A stretch of 64,000 nucleotides of DNA from Thozetella sp. PMI_491 (lineage: Eukaryota > Ascomycota > Sordariomycetes > Chaetosphaeriales > Chaetosphaeriaceae): positions 362,772-426,771 of the forward strand of contig MU270074.1 in assembly GCA_021432635.1 (NCBI GenBank), in the 5' to 3' direction. The position numbers and the translations under genes were made by a program. This document shows positions 43,343-54,203 of this stretch, piece by piece; the first letter of the stretch is position 1; every line of letters starts with the position of its first letter. A model generated the notes under the pieces. That model was not told the origin of the DNA. It searched no databases and saw nothing but the letters and a program-made list of their open reading frames with translations.

Positions 43343-44193
43343 ACGAGGGTCGTGCGACTGACGGCGTGGAGGTGCTGATGTTCTGAGCATGCGATACCCC
43401 TATTTCATCTTGTACACTACTGTGCAATCAAACACGCAAATCCTAGCGCGATCTTGAAGGTCCAGCGAGTGGCAACCCATCGGCTTATCTCAAGGTCTAT
43501 CTATGTGCTCCGCGCATAGAACTTATCTTGCCTTTCCAGGGAGCCATCTAGGCCGAGGAAACCAACCGAGTTCCTGACGCAGGAGGGATGGAGGGGACTC
43601 GATCCCAGCTCAATGGAGTTGTCTACGGCCAGGGCTCTCTAGCTTATAAGCATGAAGAGCAGTAATCTGAGTTCCAGACCTGAGTAACGTCAAGGACTAC
43701 GAGGAAAACTAATACATCGTTCATTGGTCACCGAAAGCAGAAGAGTAGAGGCTGGGCGAGGTAATAAAATAGCGAGCGTGGTATCATTATTACTTATGGG
43801 TATCCCTATCCTTGCCTACACAGCAAGTTTCGTCGTCCAATCCAGCCCAGGGTATCCATTTCGTTTCGATTTCGGTAGTTGGCCTTCCTCCCTGGTCATA
43901 CACCGTGCCTTCAGTAAACGTACAAGCACAACCGCCCATTAATCTCATCATAGCCCATTAGGTACGGGCGATGGAGAGACGAGAGCAAAAGAAAACAACA
44001 AAATCTCAGGCATCATGTTGCATCTCGCCGCCGCGCGGAGGCGAAACCACCAGTATGCAGATGTGCCGATCTCGGCGCTCAGCTCGTCGTCCAGCCTAGG
44101 CCGGCAACGAGGCCGTCAAGTCAGCACATCTGGCCACTTTCTTCGACCGTCTTCACGAAGAGGAGAAGAAGAGGCCGAGAGCGGACGAGTGGC
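43343..44193. other. Convergent intergenic region (SPB4 / stomatin-like gene)
   Basis: 850 bp of presumptive 3' UTRs. A tRNA-like T-loop word near 43600 has no matching stems. Nothing else stands out. Confidence 0.5.
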
Positions 44194-45439
44194 TCAGATG
44201 TTCTCGACCACCCGCGCGTTCAGGGCTTGCTGAAAAGAGCTGTCCCCACCTGCAAAGTCTCCGAAGGGGCTCTTTCCGCTGGCCTCCCCTTCGTCAAAGT
44301 GCTTGCTGCTCTGCTCGAGGGCGGCATTGAAGGCGGACGAGCCGGGCATCGTCTGGTTGGCGGCGGGCAGGAAGATGACCTTGGAGTTGGCCGACTTGGC
44401 CATGGCCTGCATGGCCTCGAGGTAGCGGATCTGCATGGCAGGCGCCGAGGATAGGATGTCGGCAGCCTGGCGCATCAGCTTGGCGGATTCGACCTGTTTG
44501 CGTTCTCTTGTCAGCGTGCAAATTTCTCATCTCGGGAAGGTCAGGTACGTGGCGGGGGTATCCATACCTCAGCCTTGGCAGCGATGATCTTGCTCTCTCC
44601 GATACGCTTGCTCTGGGCGGCCATGGACAGGGACTCCTGCAGCTCGTTGCTGAAGGTCATGTCCTTGATCAGCATGCTCTCGACCTGGACACCCCAGCCG
44701 GCGGCGACGTCCTCAATGATCTCGCCGATGCTCTGGGCGATCTCCTCGCGGCGCTCGATGACGTCCTGCAGGACGCGGGCGCCGACGACGTGGCGCAGGG
44801 TGGTCTGGGTGCGCTCGATCAAGGCCTGGCGCACGTTGGCGATGCCGAAGGCGGCCTTGTGAGGCGCCACGATGTGGTAGTAAATGACGGACGTGAGGTG
44901 GACAGTGACGTTGTCGCGCGTCATGCACGTCTGCTTCGGCACCTCGACGATCTGGATCTTGACGTCGACCTGGATCAGGCGCTCGCTGAGGGGGTTGACC
45001 TTGACGAGACCGGGGTCAACGGCCTTGTAGAACTTGCCGAACTTGGTCACCAGGCCGACGTTGCCCTGGTGGACGCTCTTGAAGGGGTTGGGGCAGCAGA
45101 TGCAGCACGGCACGGCACCGCAGGTACCGATGATGGCGCCAAGAGCATTAACTAGACAGCAAGGTTAGCAATCGCCTTTTGCGGTCGTGGCCGGGTGGCC
45201 GTCAGGGTGTTGCTATGGAGCCAGGGTTGCGCCGACGTACTCATGCTTCCGTACCAGCCCTTGGGGTTCGCGTCCGTGTCGACGACAGTGGCATAGCTCC
45301 TCTGCAGGTCCTCTTGGCGCGGAGCCTGGACGGTGGTCATGCCGGCGTGGGGACGGAATCCGCCGTTGGTCTCCTGAGCAGTAGTCTTGCCCTTGGCGGC
45401 GTCCGACGCGCCATCGGTAGAAGCGGGGAGAGCCGACAT
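44194..45439 (-). CDS. Stomatin-like SPFH (band 7) protein
   Basis: Membrane-organising protein of the SPFH/stomatin superfamily. Three exons (45241-45439, 44568-45151, 44194-44493) give 360 residues; the ATG at 45439 is used because the longer frame has no ATG further up. Residues 1-66 are Pro/Ala/Thr-rich and disordered. A short hydrophobic, Cys-rich stretch follows (residues 67-87, AIIGTCGAVPCCICCPNPF), likely inserted in the membrane and a good candidate for S-acylation. The SPFH domain (about 90-280) shows GNVGLVTKFGKFYKAVDPG, DVKIQIVEVPKQTC, YYHIVAPHKAAFGI and EIIEDVAAGWGVQVE, then the coiled segment SMAAQSKRIGESKIIAAKAE. The C-terminal part (AADILSSAPAMQIRYLEAM) mediates oligomerisation in relatives. 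Plasma membrane or vacuolar location is not decided by sequence. Junctions are phase 1 and 0. Confidence 0.9.
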
Positions 45440-48400
45440 GTTTTCGACGATTGGGGGTGGTGGAGGCGGTTGTGTGTAAGGGAGAGACACGGCAATCGGG
45501 GTTCAGAGCAAAGCAATGATTGATACCGCGAACCGATATATCTAGCTTCCAATGTTTCCAACACAAGAGTGGGGGGTGGGTGTGTGGTGTGGATGTGAGT
45601 TCGTGTGAGAATAACGGAGATCCCAGCTTCCGTGGAGGGGGAGAGACTGGGGTTATTTATCGTTTCGTCTCGTCCGGTTGTCAGGTGGTGTGTTTCTTTG
45701 TGGTGACGCCAGGTGTGGAAAGCGGCAGTGAGATCGGGCGCCTGAGCTTTCCCCCAGTCCCCCCACTGCAGGGATCGCAATTGGTCTTGGCATACAGGGA
45801 AGCTTGGGCGACAGGGGGTAAGGGGGGGGGGACTGCAGGTGGCGTGGATACGCCTGGTGCGCTCCACTGTTAGCGGGCTCGTTCACAAGGCTGTGTCGCA
45901 CTAGCATGCGGGATGAACGTCGGGGAGTGGGCCGTGCGGAGAGACCAGCGTTCGTTTACTTCGTAGTTGCAGCAGCTGCCCCCGGGCGTTGGAGAAGCAG
46001 AGAAGCAGCCAAATCATCAGTTGACCACCCACGCTGCCACTACTCCGTGCTAACCAGTCCCGCCCCTACCGGAATACGAAACGTATACGCACACCGGAGC
46101 AACGCACCGCCCGACCCCGTCACCATTTTTTTTCTTTATTCCCTCGCTCGCCTCGCTCGCCTCGCGCGCCCGCCGTATAAGCATCTCAAAGGTACCGGTC
46201 TCGGGTAGAGACGGAGTGCGCGTATTATTCTCTCTCGTCGCCCCGGGCAGAAACGGGTTGACTAGGCTACAGGGAATGAACGGATGCAGTGCCTCTCCAA
46301 GCCCATCGACCACGCCGTAATTGAGTGACATTTGATGCCGCATGCCGCGCTGATTGGCGCATGCCTATGGGACCCCAGGAGGGGTGACTGTTTTCCTCGC
46401 TGTCAGCCTAGCTTCCTTCAGTGCCTAGCTGGGCCCAAGACTAGGGCCTGACATCATGGGCGGTTGGAGTGAGATGGCGGTCACTGTACGGAGTTCAAGG
46501 TTAAGCCAAACGGTGCCTCCCCCCTCTCCCCCTTTGCCTATCGTGGGCGGCGTACGTGGCCGGTCGATCGGTCGGTCGGCGCGGCGTCATTGGAAATGCC
46601 TCGACTGCATATTCGACCTTCTTCTTCTTCCGGACACCACGATGCAGACGGCCATGAACCCCCCCCCCTCCGCCGTTTCATTCGTGGGTGGCGCTGTGCC
46701 GACTTCCGGCACACCAAAAAGTACCACGCCAAATGGTCGCCCCAGGCCAGGATGCGCTAGAAGGGGCAGGGTGGTGGGCAGACAGCTTGAGGGGTGCGAG
46801 GGGGAGAAGGGGGTAGATGAAACAGAGTTCTGCGGAGAGACACGGTCCCCTCCCCCCTGCTTGGACCCCCGGTCCAAGAGTTTCGTTCGCTTGGATCGCT
46901 GGGCTTGTGGGGACGGGGACCAGCCGTGTAAAGAGGAGGAGGAGGGGCATGCGCGGGATAGTATTAGACGACAGAGCGCTACGCGATTGTTGTGTATACC
47001 TATGGCAGGCCCGGCTGAGGGATTGACCTAGATGATATGTAGACATGTAGAAGAAAGGGCAATAGAGTTGCTGCTGTGCGACACGGCGCGTTTTCCCGTC
47101 GAAACCCTCTACTTGCCTTAGATTGCCGGCCGTCCAGAAAGGTCAATTGACGAGCCCAAAATCCCCCTCTTCTAGAAGAGTACCTAACTACCTACCTAAT
47201 ATCTCCCCTACCTATCTTGCCGCAGTATGGGACAGGCCGGACTATTCTCCAATGGCACGGCATTCCATCCAATGAATATTCTCCCACCCGCTTTCATGAA
47301 GGTCTTGACCTGTCGTCTGAACTTGTCGACTCGATAATTCCCCGCACTGCCTTGGCTCTTTTGGGTCTATGCGCTCCGGCTGGCATCACGATCACGAGGA
47401 AAACGCGGGTCCATGAAAGAGGTCATTCGGTCGCCGAGCTCCAGGGCGAGAGCTCTTTGGCTGCGATGATGCGCCGAGGTGGAGCGAGCGTGGCTTAGAC
47501 ACAGCCTCTTCCCTCTTGGCTCGCTCGCCTGCACACCATCCCTCGGGTGGCCAAAGACCAAAAGAACTCATTAAACCCGGCCCGGACCCGACTGATGCAG
47601 AGCCTGACTAAGTAGGTGAGCAAGGCAGCTAGGTGGGCTTCTCTGCACTGTCAAGAGAGAAGAGCACTGTACAGATGCCTGACCAACTTGCCAACCCACC
47701 GATCCTTTCCCTTCTCAGCCATGTTGCCCTGCCAGCCTAAGGACTTCTTGTGGGTGGCGTCGGCGGAAGCCAAGAGCCAAGCCGCATCGAATCTTTCCAG
47801 AAGCCTGCCCGTTTGAGCACCTGATCAACGATCGGGCCTAGGAGCGTCGAAGCCACGCCACGGTCTATCGGGACGGACTGGCATTCGGTATGCCACCAAG
47901 TCCCAGGCATGGCGAGGATGGCTCCATGCCCGGCCGGCCCGACCATGGAGACAGACTTGCCTCCAGGCTGAGCGACTCGCTGACATCACCCACCCGATTG
48001 GGAGCATCTGATGCCGTGGGGACGGAGCGCCGTTCCCGCTCGAGACTTTCTGGGCGAAGACAGCCTTGAGGCCAAGATCACCACTGCGCCTTGCAGTTGA
48101 TCCTCGTTCAGTCAAAGCCGCTCGGGTATCACCGCAGCGCTCCTCGGGAAGCATTGAGCGGCGCCGACTTAACGGAAAGAGAATGCCAATCCGTGGAAAA
48201 ATGTGCGTGACGTGACAAGGCATGCACTTTGGCCAAGGGACCAAAGTTCCACTATGAGCCCTGCCCTGCTCGGCTACCTGCCTCTATGGATTGGCAAATT
48301 CCCAATTCAGCAGTCTCCTTAGGCGATAGTGTCCGCGGTTGCGGAGTGCCCAGCTATCCCACGAGACAAGATGTGGGGAGGGGTGCCATCGTTGTTTACA

Positions 48401-49696
48401 CTGCCACAATGGCCGTCTCCATGTGTAAGTGTCTCGGTCGACTAGCTCTTGGCACCCACTGCCGGAGCGACGCCGTACAAATCCCGATCTGACTAGCCAT
48501 GGAATAGACATGTTCTGGCTCTCGGCCACTATTCTGCTGGGAAGGTTGACGAACCGAGTAGGGTATTGCTCGGATCCGAAGGAGTATTGCTCTACTAGTC
48601 CGGGGGCAGCTTGGGCATGCTCACCCTCGTCTCACCTGCTCCGTGCTCGGCACGGCATGCTATGGGCCTAGAGTTTTACAATGCTATTGGTAGCTCCACG
48701 GCTTCCTCCTTGCGCCTCGAGGCGGGCTCGTTCTTCATGAAACCTTTCCGACGGGTGCTTGCGTCCATGGACCCAACCCCTCGCGGGTCCAGCCCATGGC
48801 CTAGAACTGTGCTACCGGCCTGCACGCCGTCATGGTACGCTGCAGGTATCGGGAGCAACTACTCCGTCTTCATGTTGCTTCTCTCATGTTTCCTGTGTTA
48901 GCACCTCGTCTGCATCGCTTCCTAGGATAGTTCCCTTAGATACCCCTGCCCGTGCTGCAGGTCGCTCACTGAAACATGTACTAAGGTCAGAGACGTTCGC
49001 AGCATAGCCACCGCCGTCGGTCTTACGTAGTTGGATAGCCGGCAGGTGGGCTCACAGCCGGGCATTCTTAGACGGGGTAGACTTCTACACGCCGCGTTAG
49101 GTGCCAAGATACGTTGCACTATAGCTGGGCGAGCACATGGGCAAATTGCCACCGTCCTTCTTGAATGGACGTGACGACATCACCACAAGCTAGCCGCATC
49201 CATTGACCGAGAGGGAAGAAATGACATACTCCATGTTGAAAGAATAGGAGATGAAGAGCTGCAGTGCCTCACACGTCGCCGATACGAAAAGTACGATGGC
49301 GAGTCGGCGTATCATGCGTATCTCGGATACCCGTTCGGGGCCCAGCGGCACAGCAGAACCCATTTATTTTACGCCGCTTTGCGCTATAGATGTGCATTGG
49401 TAGATGCGTTATATTACTCGCTCTGTCACAAGTACTGCTATCTTTATTGATGCCGTTGTACCAAGGGCCGAGTACTTCTTGTGCTTCTTGGAATGCATAT
49501 TCCCAGGCTTAGTGCCAAAAAATGGCTCGCCCGTGTCCCATGTCATGTCGTCCCGGGAGTGGGAACAAATGGCCAGTCCGCAACTTTCTCGACGGAGCCA
49601 TTGCTTGCTCGACACGCCAAGGGTGTACTCGGATAACTGATCGTGCGGATTCCCGCTTTTGCGTTGTTCAATAAACCTTTCTTCTTGTGACACGGT
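45440..49696. other. 4.3-kb gene-poor region
   Basis: Contains the stomatin-like promoter (C/T-rich, about 45440-45900), GCCTCGCTCGCC-type repeats near 46145, CCTACCTA-type repeats at 47181-47217 and a TACTCCGT word at about 48862. No frame shows recognisable homology or convincing exon structure. Confidence 0.5.
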
Positions 49697-51502
49697 CTAC
49701 TTCCTCGGGCGCTTGAGCGGATGCGCCTCCGTATTGAACACGTATTCGTCTAGGCTGATAACGTCGGGCGGCGAGAAGATCAAGTAAAAGTACTTCAGCG
49801 TCTCGGCCAACCAGAAGCTCTCCATCTCGTCCATCTTTTCGGTATGCTCAGCCGGCGCCGTGACGTCCCGGATGGCCGAGTTGGCACGCCCCGTCTTGGT
49901 GGCGCGCATGATGGCCTGGAACATCTGCCACGCCGCGTCTCGGAACTCTTCCTTGCCCGTCATGCGGTACAAGAGGAACAGACTCTCGGCGGCTTCCGGA
50001 CGCAGGATGTATCGTGGATCCCGAGCGTGCGAGAACCCCAGTGGCAGCAGATCCGTCGAGCCAACAGCCGCCTCCTTCCAACGCTCCTCTTCCCAGGGGC
50101 ATTTATCGAGGGTGGGGCATGGCACCATGCCAAAGATCTCGGGCATCACGCCCGACGGAAAGGCGGCATACGCCCACGCGCAGCCACGCGCTAACCGCTC
50201 GCCGAGATTCACATGCTTCTCGATGCCATATAACCGACCACCAAGCCCAAACATGCCACCGACGAAGCAGCCCAGGTGTTGGCCTTCGGCGTTGAGCAGG
50301 ACGCGCTGGTCCGAGACGACCTTGGCGTCGCCAGAGAAGAGTATATCGGCGTTGTCAGGTACCATGGGCCGGAACAGGAGGCGTCTCTCCACGACATCCA
50401 TGGCATCGCGGTACATGACCTCGTAGGAGGCGTCTCGGCCGGCAAGCAGGGCGGTCATCTTGGGCAGGTATTCATAGAGCGAGTCGGCCAGAGCGCCTAG
50501 CGTGTAGTCGCTCCCCACGTCGGCACGCTCGGATCGAAAGTCGAGGAAGGTAGGCCACATGCCGGGAAGTGTAGTATTCATCTGGGTGCGCTCTAGGAAC
50601 TGCTTGATGCGATCCACGGCGTCGAAATATTTCGCATTCCCGGTCAATTGTGCCAAGCGGGTAAACTCGAGTGACAGTGAGCACGGAGATGCGCTTGGAT
50701 CGTGCGTCCCGGCTTCCTGCGTGCCCTCCCTAGCGTTTTGGAAGTTCAACCAGAACCCCGGGATGCGGTTCGGGGTATCGAAGGCGGCGTATAGCATGTC
50801 GCCCAGCTCAATGGCCTTGAGGAGCAGGATTCGCTCGCCGCTAAGGTCGTAGGCGCTCAGCAGACCGCCCAAGTGTCGGATCGTAGTCTCGAAGACGTTA
50901 ACGCTACTCTCGGTGGTGTTGCCCCAGTCCAGAGCAGCCACGGCCGGCAATGCCGCGCGAAACTCGTCCCAGAAGCCCATGATTAGCAGTGAGTCAAGGG
51001 CATCCACTAGGGTAGCCGCCCATCCACCAAAGGTATTTTTGCCCCGTAGCGTAATGGGCGTCAGCTCGTCGTACAGCCAGGCGTGCTCGCGGTAGCTTCG
51101 CCAGCACCGGTGGAAGGCGTCGCGCACGGCATTGCGGCGGATCTCAATATCGGGGTTGGTGTCGTAGGCCGTGGGCGGGAACGAATACTGCACGTTAGGG
51201 AGGGCGCGGGGCACGCCGCTCGGGAGCCGTGCCATGGCGGAGTGCGGCACCGGGTGCTTGTGTTTGTACTGTGACCAGTCATAGCTGCTCTTGATGAAGC
51301 GGACGGCGCGGTTGTCTGCACTGTCGAGCTTGTACGTGGAGCCGAATGGGTCGTACACAAAGAAGTAGGCCAGGAAGCAGGCGACGATGATGACGAGGCG
51401 CGCGGGCCGGCCGCGGGCTGGTGAATACATCTTGAGATGCCGCCTAGGACATGGCTCTAGCAATGCCTTTTTGGACTTGGCTGGTGGAGGAAGGGACAGC
51501 AT
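49697..51502 (-). CDS. Class I alpha-1,2-mannosidase (GH47)
   Basis: Glycoside hydrolase family 47 enzyme that trims alpha-1,2-linked mannose from N-glycans in the ER/Golgi. It is a single exon of 601 residues; a second ATG at 51430 (MYSPARGRPARLV) would give 577 and has equal merit. The type II membrane topology is clear: basic N-terminus, one signal-anchor (LVIIVACFLAYFFVY, about 36-50), then a lumenal catalytic domain. Family blocks are NTFGGWAATLVDALDSLLIM, VFETTIRHLGGLLSAYDLSG, CSLSLEFTRLAQLTG, HLGCFVGGMFGLGG, GVMPEIFGM, LRPEAAESLFLLYRMTG and the C-terminal FNTEAHPL, whose Thr coordinates Ca2+ in known structures. Two N-glycosylation sequons are visible (NTTES, NTTLP). Whether it is the ER type or a Golgi/secreted type (removing one or several mannoses) cannot be told from sequence. 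Confidence 0.93.
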   Translation of the reverse strand: MLSLPPPAKSKKALLEPCPRRHLKMYSPARGRPARLVIIVACFLAYFFVYDPFGSTYKLDSADNRAVRFIKSSYDWSQYKHKHPVPHSAMARLPSGVPRALPNVQYSFPPTAYDTNPDIEIRRNAVRDAFHRCWRSYREHAWLYDELTPITLRGKNTFGGWAATLVDALDSLLIMGFWDEFRAALPAVAALDWGNTTESSVNVFETTIRHLGGLLSAYDLSGERILLLKAIELGDMLYAAFDTPNRIPGFWLNFQNAREGTQEAGTHDPSASPCSLSLEFTRLAQLTGNAKYFDAVDRIKQFLERTQMNTTLPGMWPTFLDFRSERADVGSDYTLGALADSLYEYLPKMTALLAGRDASYEVMYRDAMDVVERRLLFRPMVPDNADILFSGDAKVVSDQRVLLNAEGQHLGCFVGGMFGLGGRLYGIEKHVNLGERLARGCAWAYAAFPSGVMPEIFGMVPCPTLDKCPWEEERWKEAAVGSTDLLPLGFSHARDPRYILRPEAAESLFLLYRMTGKEEFRDAAWQMFQAIMRATKTGRANSAIRDVTAPAEHTEKMDEMESFWLAETLKYFYLIFSPPDVISLDEYVFNTEAHPLKRPRK

Positions 51503-54203
51503 TGGCGGGCCGACTCTTCGGGTTCAATGGCCCGACGGAGAGGTCAGCGGGAATTGAGACCGAGAATTGCTGGTCTCGTGGCGGCGGGGAAGCAGGGTTG
51601 AGGGGGGAGGAAGGGACGAAGGTGGGCGAGAAAGGGAAACCAAGGAAAGAGAGCAGCGCTGTCTCCAGCAGGTAACGATTGCTTCTGCCAGCAGATCAGA
51701 GTGAAGAGGGGGGATAAAGGAAACAAACTCAGCCGCCAATGTCAGCACTGCGGCTGTATTCGCTGCGTCTCACCAACGACCCGCGTTGGAGCCAAAATGG
51801 AGCCAACACGGCTACGATGACGTTCCTGTTGGGGTTCGAGGCGTTTCACCCCAGAGGGCCCAAAAAAGGGTACAGCAGGGTCAGGGCCAGGGCCAGGGGC
51901 AGCTGTCGCCCCCCCGGTCTGCAGGGGCTAGCCCTCTCTAATTGGGTGTTGGTGTCTTGATATCGGCCTAAAGGGCGCCTCTGTGGCTAGCGTCCCGTCC
52001 CGTTGGGGCATTTTGGAGAGGGAGGGACGGGAACTTGGGCCGCCAAGACCGTTTTTTTTCGGCAGTGGCTGGCGCCATGAACATGACAACGAGCATAAGA
52101 AAGAAGGGAAAAAGGCATTCGGACGGTCCGTGGGTTGTTTCGTTTTGGCGATCCAGCGGTTTCTCGCAGATGGGAGGTAACCAGGCTCGATGCCTTTTTG
52201 CGAGGCATTTGTTTGACTCGGGCGACTGTCGGAAGCACGCGGTGCCTGTCTGGATTCGGAGTAGGTTGTATTTATTGGCTGCACCCCGCGCCAGCTCCGG
52301 CGCCTGTCTCGTTGCTTGCGCCACGATGTCGCATCGATGGTTAAGCCGTCCACTTCTTCAAATACTCATTCCAATCCCAATCAAATAGTCTGAGAGACCT
52401 GACAGGTCTGGATGGCCCCGGTGCGGTACTAGAGCTCCTCCAGCTCCCCAACCGTCCCATCTCAGGTACCCAAGCGCATTAGCACCCAACTTTAACTGCC
52501 TACCTGGGCCAAGTAGGGAACAGTGTGTGTCGAATCGCTCAGTCCTTCGCCTCAGACCCCTGGTTCCGATTGAATCCCTTTGACATATTTGCAGAAGGCA
52601 TCCTAGTGCACTGGCAGCTGGGAAACCGTCGTCCACCGGGGTAGGCGATACCTAAAGTCAACATCTAGGCCGAAACTGGCAGTGTAGAGCACACAGAGGA
52701 GACTCGTTGGCCAAGTATCTACGTAGCCTGAATACAATCAAGCTAGATCGACAAATATCCCTCGGAAACACACAAGTTGTTTTCCCAAGTGCACAATGTG
52801 TTGAATTAGCCGTGCTATGCCTCTCGTCGTTAGCATTCCAGAGGTCTCGTCTCCGTAATGGTCTCTACAAGAAAGAACTATCAAAGCTTTTTATACCACC
52901 TCGTACAATCCTCAAATAAGCCATAGAGCCTCAAGGGCAGTATATTGCAGAAAATAAGCCTATGTGCCGCATGAGCCTGCTCGACAGATTCACTGGGTCC
53001 TAATAGCTTTCATTCCTACTACAGGGTGGAGTCTAAGGTAGTATACCTGTGATTCGTTACATCTTGAATCGTACTATTATACTCGGGATAAAAGTCAAGA
53101 TTCTATTCTAATGTGAATAACATCCCTTTCTAAACTGAATCTGGGGCTATGGTAAAAGGGCTACAGCTTCCGTGTTGGGGGATGAACTAACTGATAAACC
53201 TGGACTGTGGTGTAAAACTTGACATATTAAAGGCGCTGGACCTAAGAACACTTCCTTGGGGACACTGGCCATATTTCCTAGCTCGATTTGGCGGAGAGTC
53301 AGGGCTGGCCGACGACAAGAGCCGAGCTGAGGTCACGACGATGCGAAAAGCTATTATTTACATAGTGAAGTCCTTCACTTCGCTTCTGAACATTCCGCAT
53401 TCACCACCTAGCAACCCAAACAAGTCTAACGAAGTTGAAATCGCATTCCTCTTCACCCACCATCCTCGCCATCAAACGACATGCCCAAGACCCTCATAGA
53501 CCTTCCGGAGCAGAACGACAAGAAAGCCGTTACAAAAATAGCATACTATATCCGCATGGCTCTTCGTCGCGGCCGTCTTCGGAGCATCTCTGATCGTGGG
53601 CCTAGTCTTCGCCGGCGTCATTGCCTGCCATTGGATCCGGTTCCACCGCTTCTGTAACCAAGCCCGCGCTCGGCTAGCAAGACAGCAGGGTCAGGCTATA
53701 GCGCTAGGCACTGGAGCCGGTCCCCTTCCAGCGCGGCTCTTGGTCTTACTAACAGCCAGTAGGCCAACAACAACTCCTTGGTGGCCCCCCCCCTCCCCCC
53801 GAGCTAGCTTGTGCGCTGCCAAATAAACAATCACCACCAAGTGGTTGGCTCACAAGGGGGTGGCGGTAACTGTGGCACGACCTCTAAAAACTGTGGCGGT
53901 GCAACCCGACACACGCCAAACCCTTTTTCGACCTCTCCAGGCCTGCCTCAGATGGACCCACAATTTACCTCGTTCAAGCGCTCTCAGCCCTTTCTCATCA
54001 GCCTCTTTCTTGTCAACTTTTCATTCCCATCCAACCACCGCGCATCTTTGACTGCACACGACCTTCTCTCCCCCATCCCCCCAATCCGCCACCAACACAC
54101 AGCTCTATCCCCTCTTCTGACCGATCTCGTCCATTTTAACCACCAATCCTCACCGTCTCCCCAAACTCCCCGGTCGCGCGATTGGCGACTGCCTGGCTGC
54201 GCC
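51503..54203. promoter_or_regulatory. Divergent intergenic region, 2.7 kb (GH47 / SCD6)
   Basis: Holds both promoters. The 52,680-53,400 part is A/T-rich with no ORF. The last 400 bp before SCD6 are pyrimidine-rich, as in many fungal 5' UTRs. A possible broken small gene at 53,481-53,826 is listed separately. Confidence 0.5.
53481..53826 (+). pseudogene. Possible small single-membrane-span protein, frame broken
   Basis: An ATG at 53481 opens MPKTLIDLPEQNDKKAVTKI. A shift of one base near 53540 gives a strong hydrophobic segment with flanking basics, AWLFVAAVFGASLIVGLVFA then GVIACHWIRFHRFCNQARAR, which runs open to 53826. The two parts together would resemble a short bitopic membrane protein. 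They are in different frames and no spliceable intron separates them (only a 13-nt GT-AG). It may be a decayed gene, a one-base sequence error, or chance. Confidence 0.3.
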
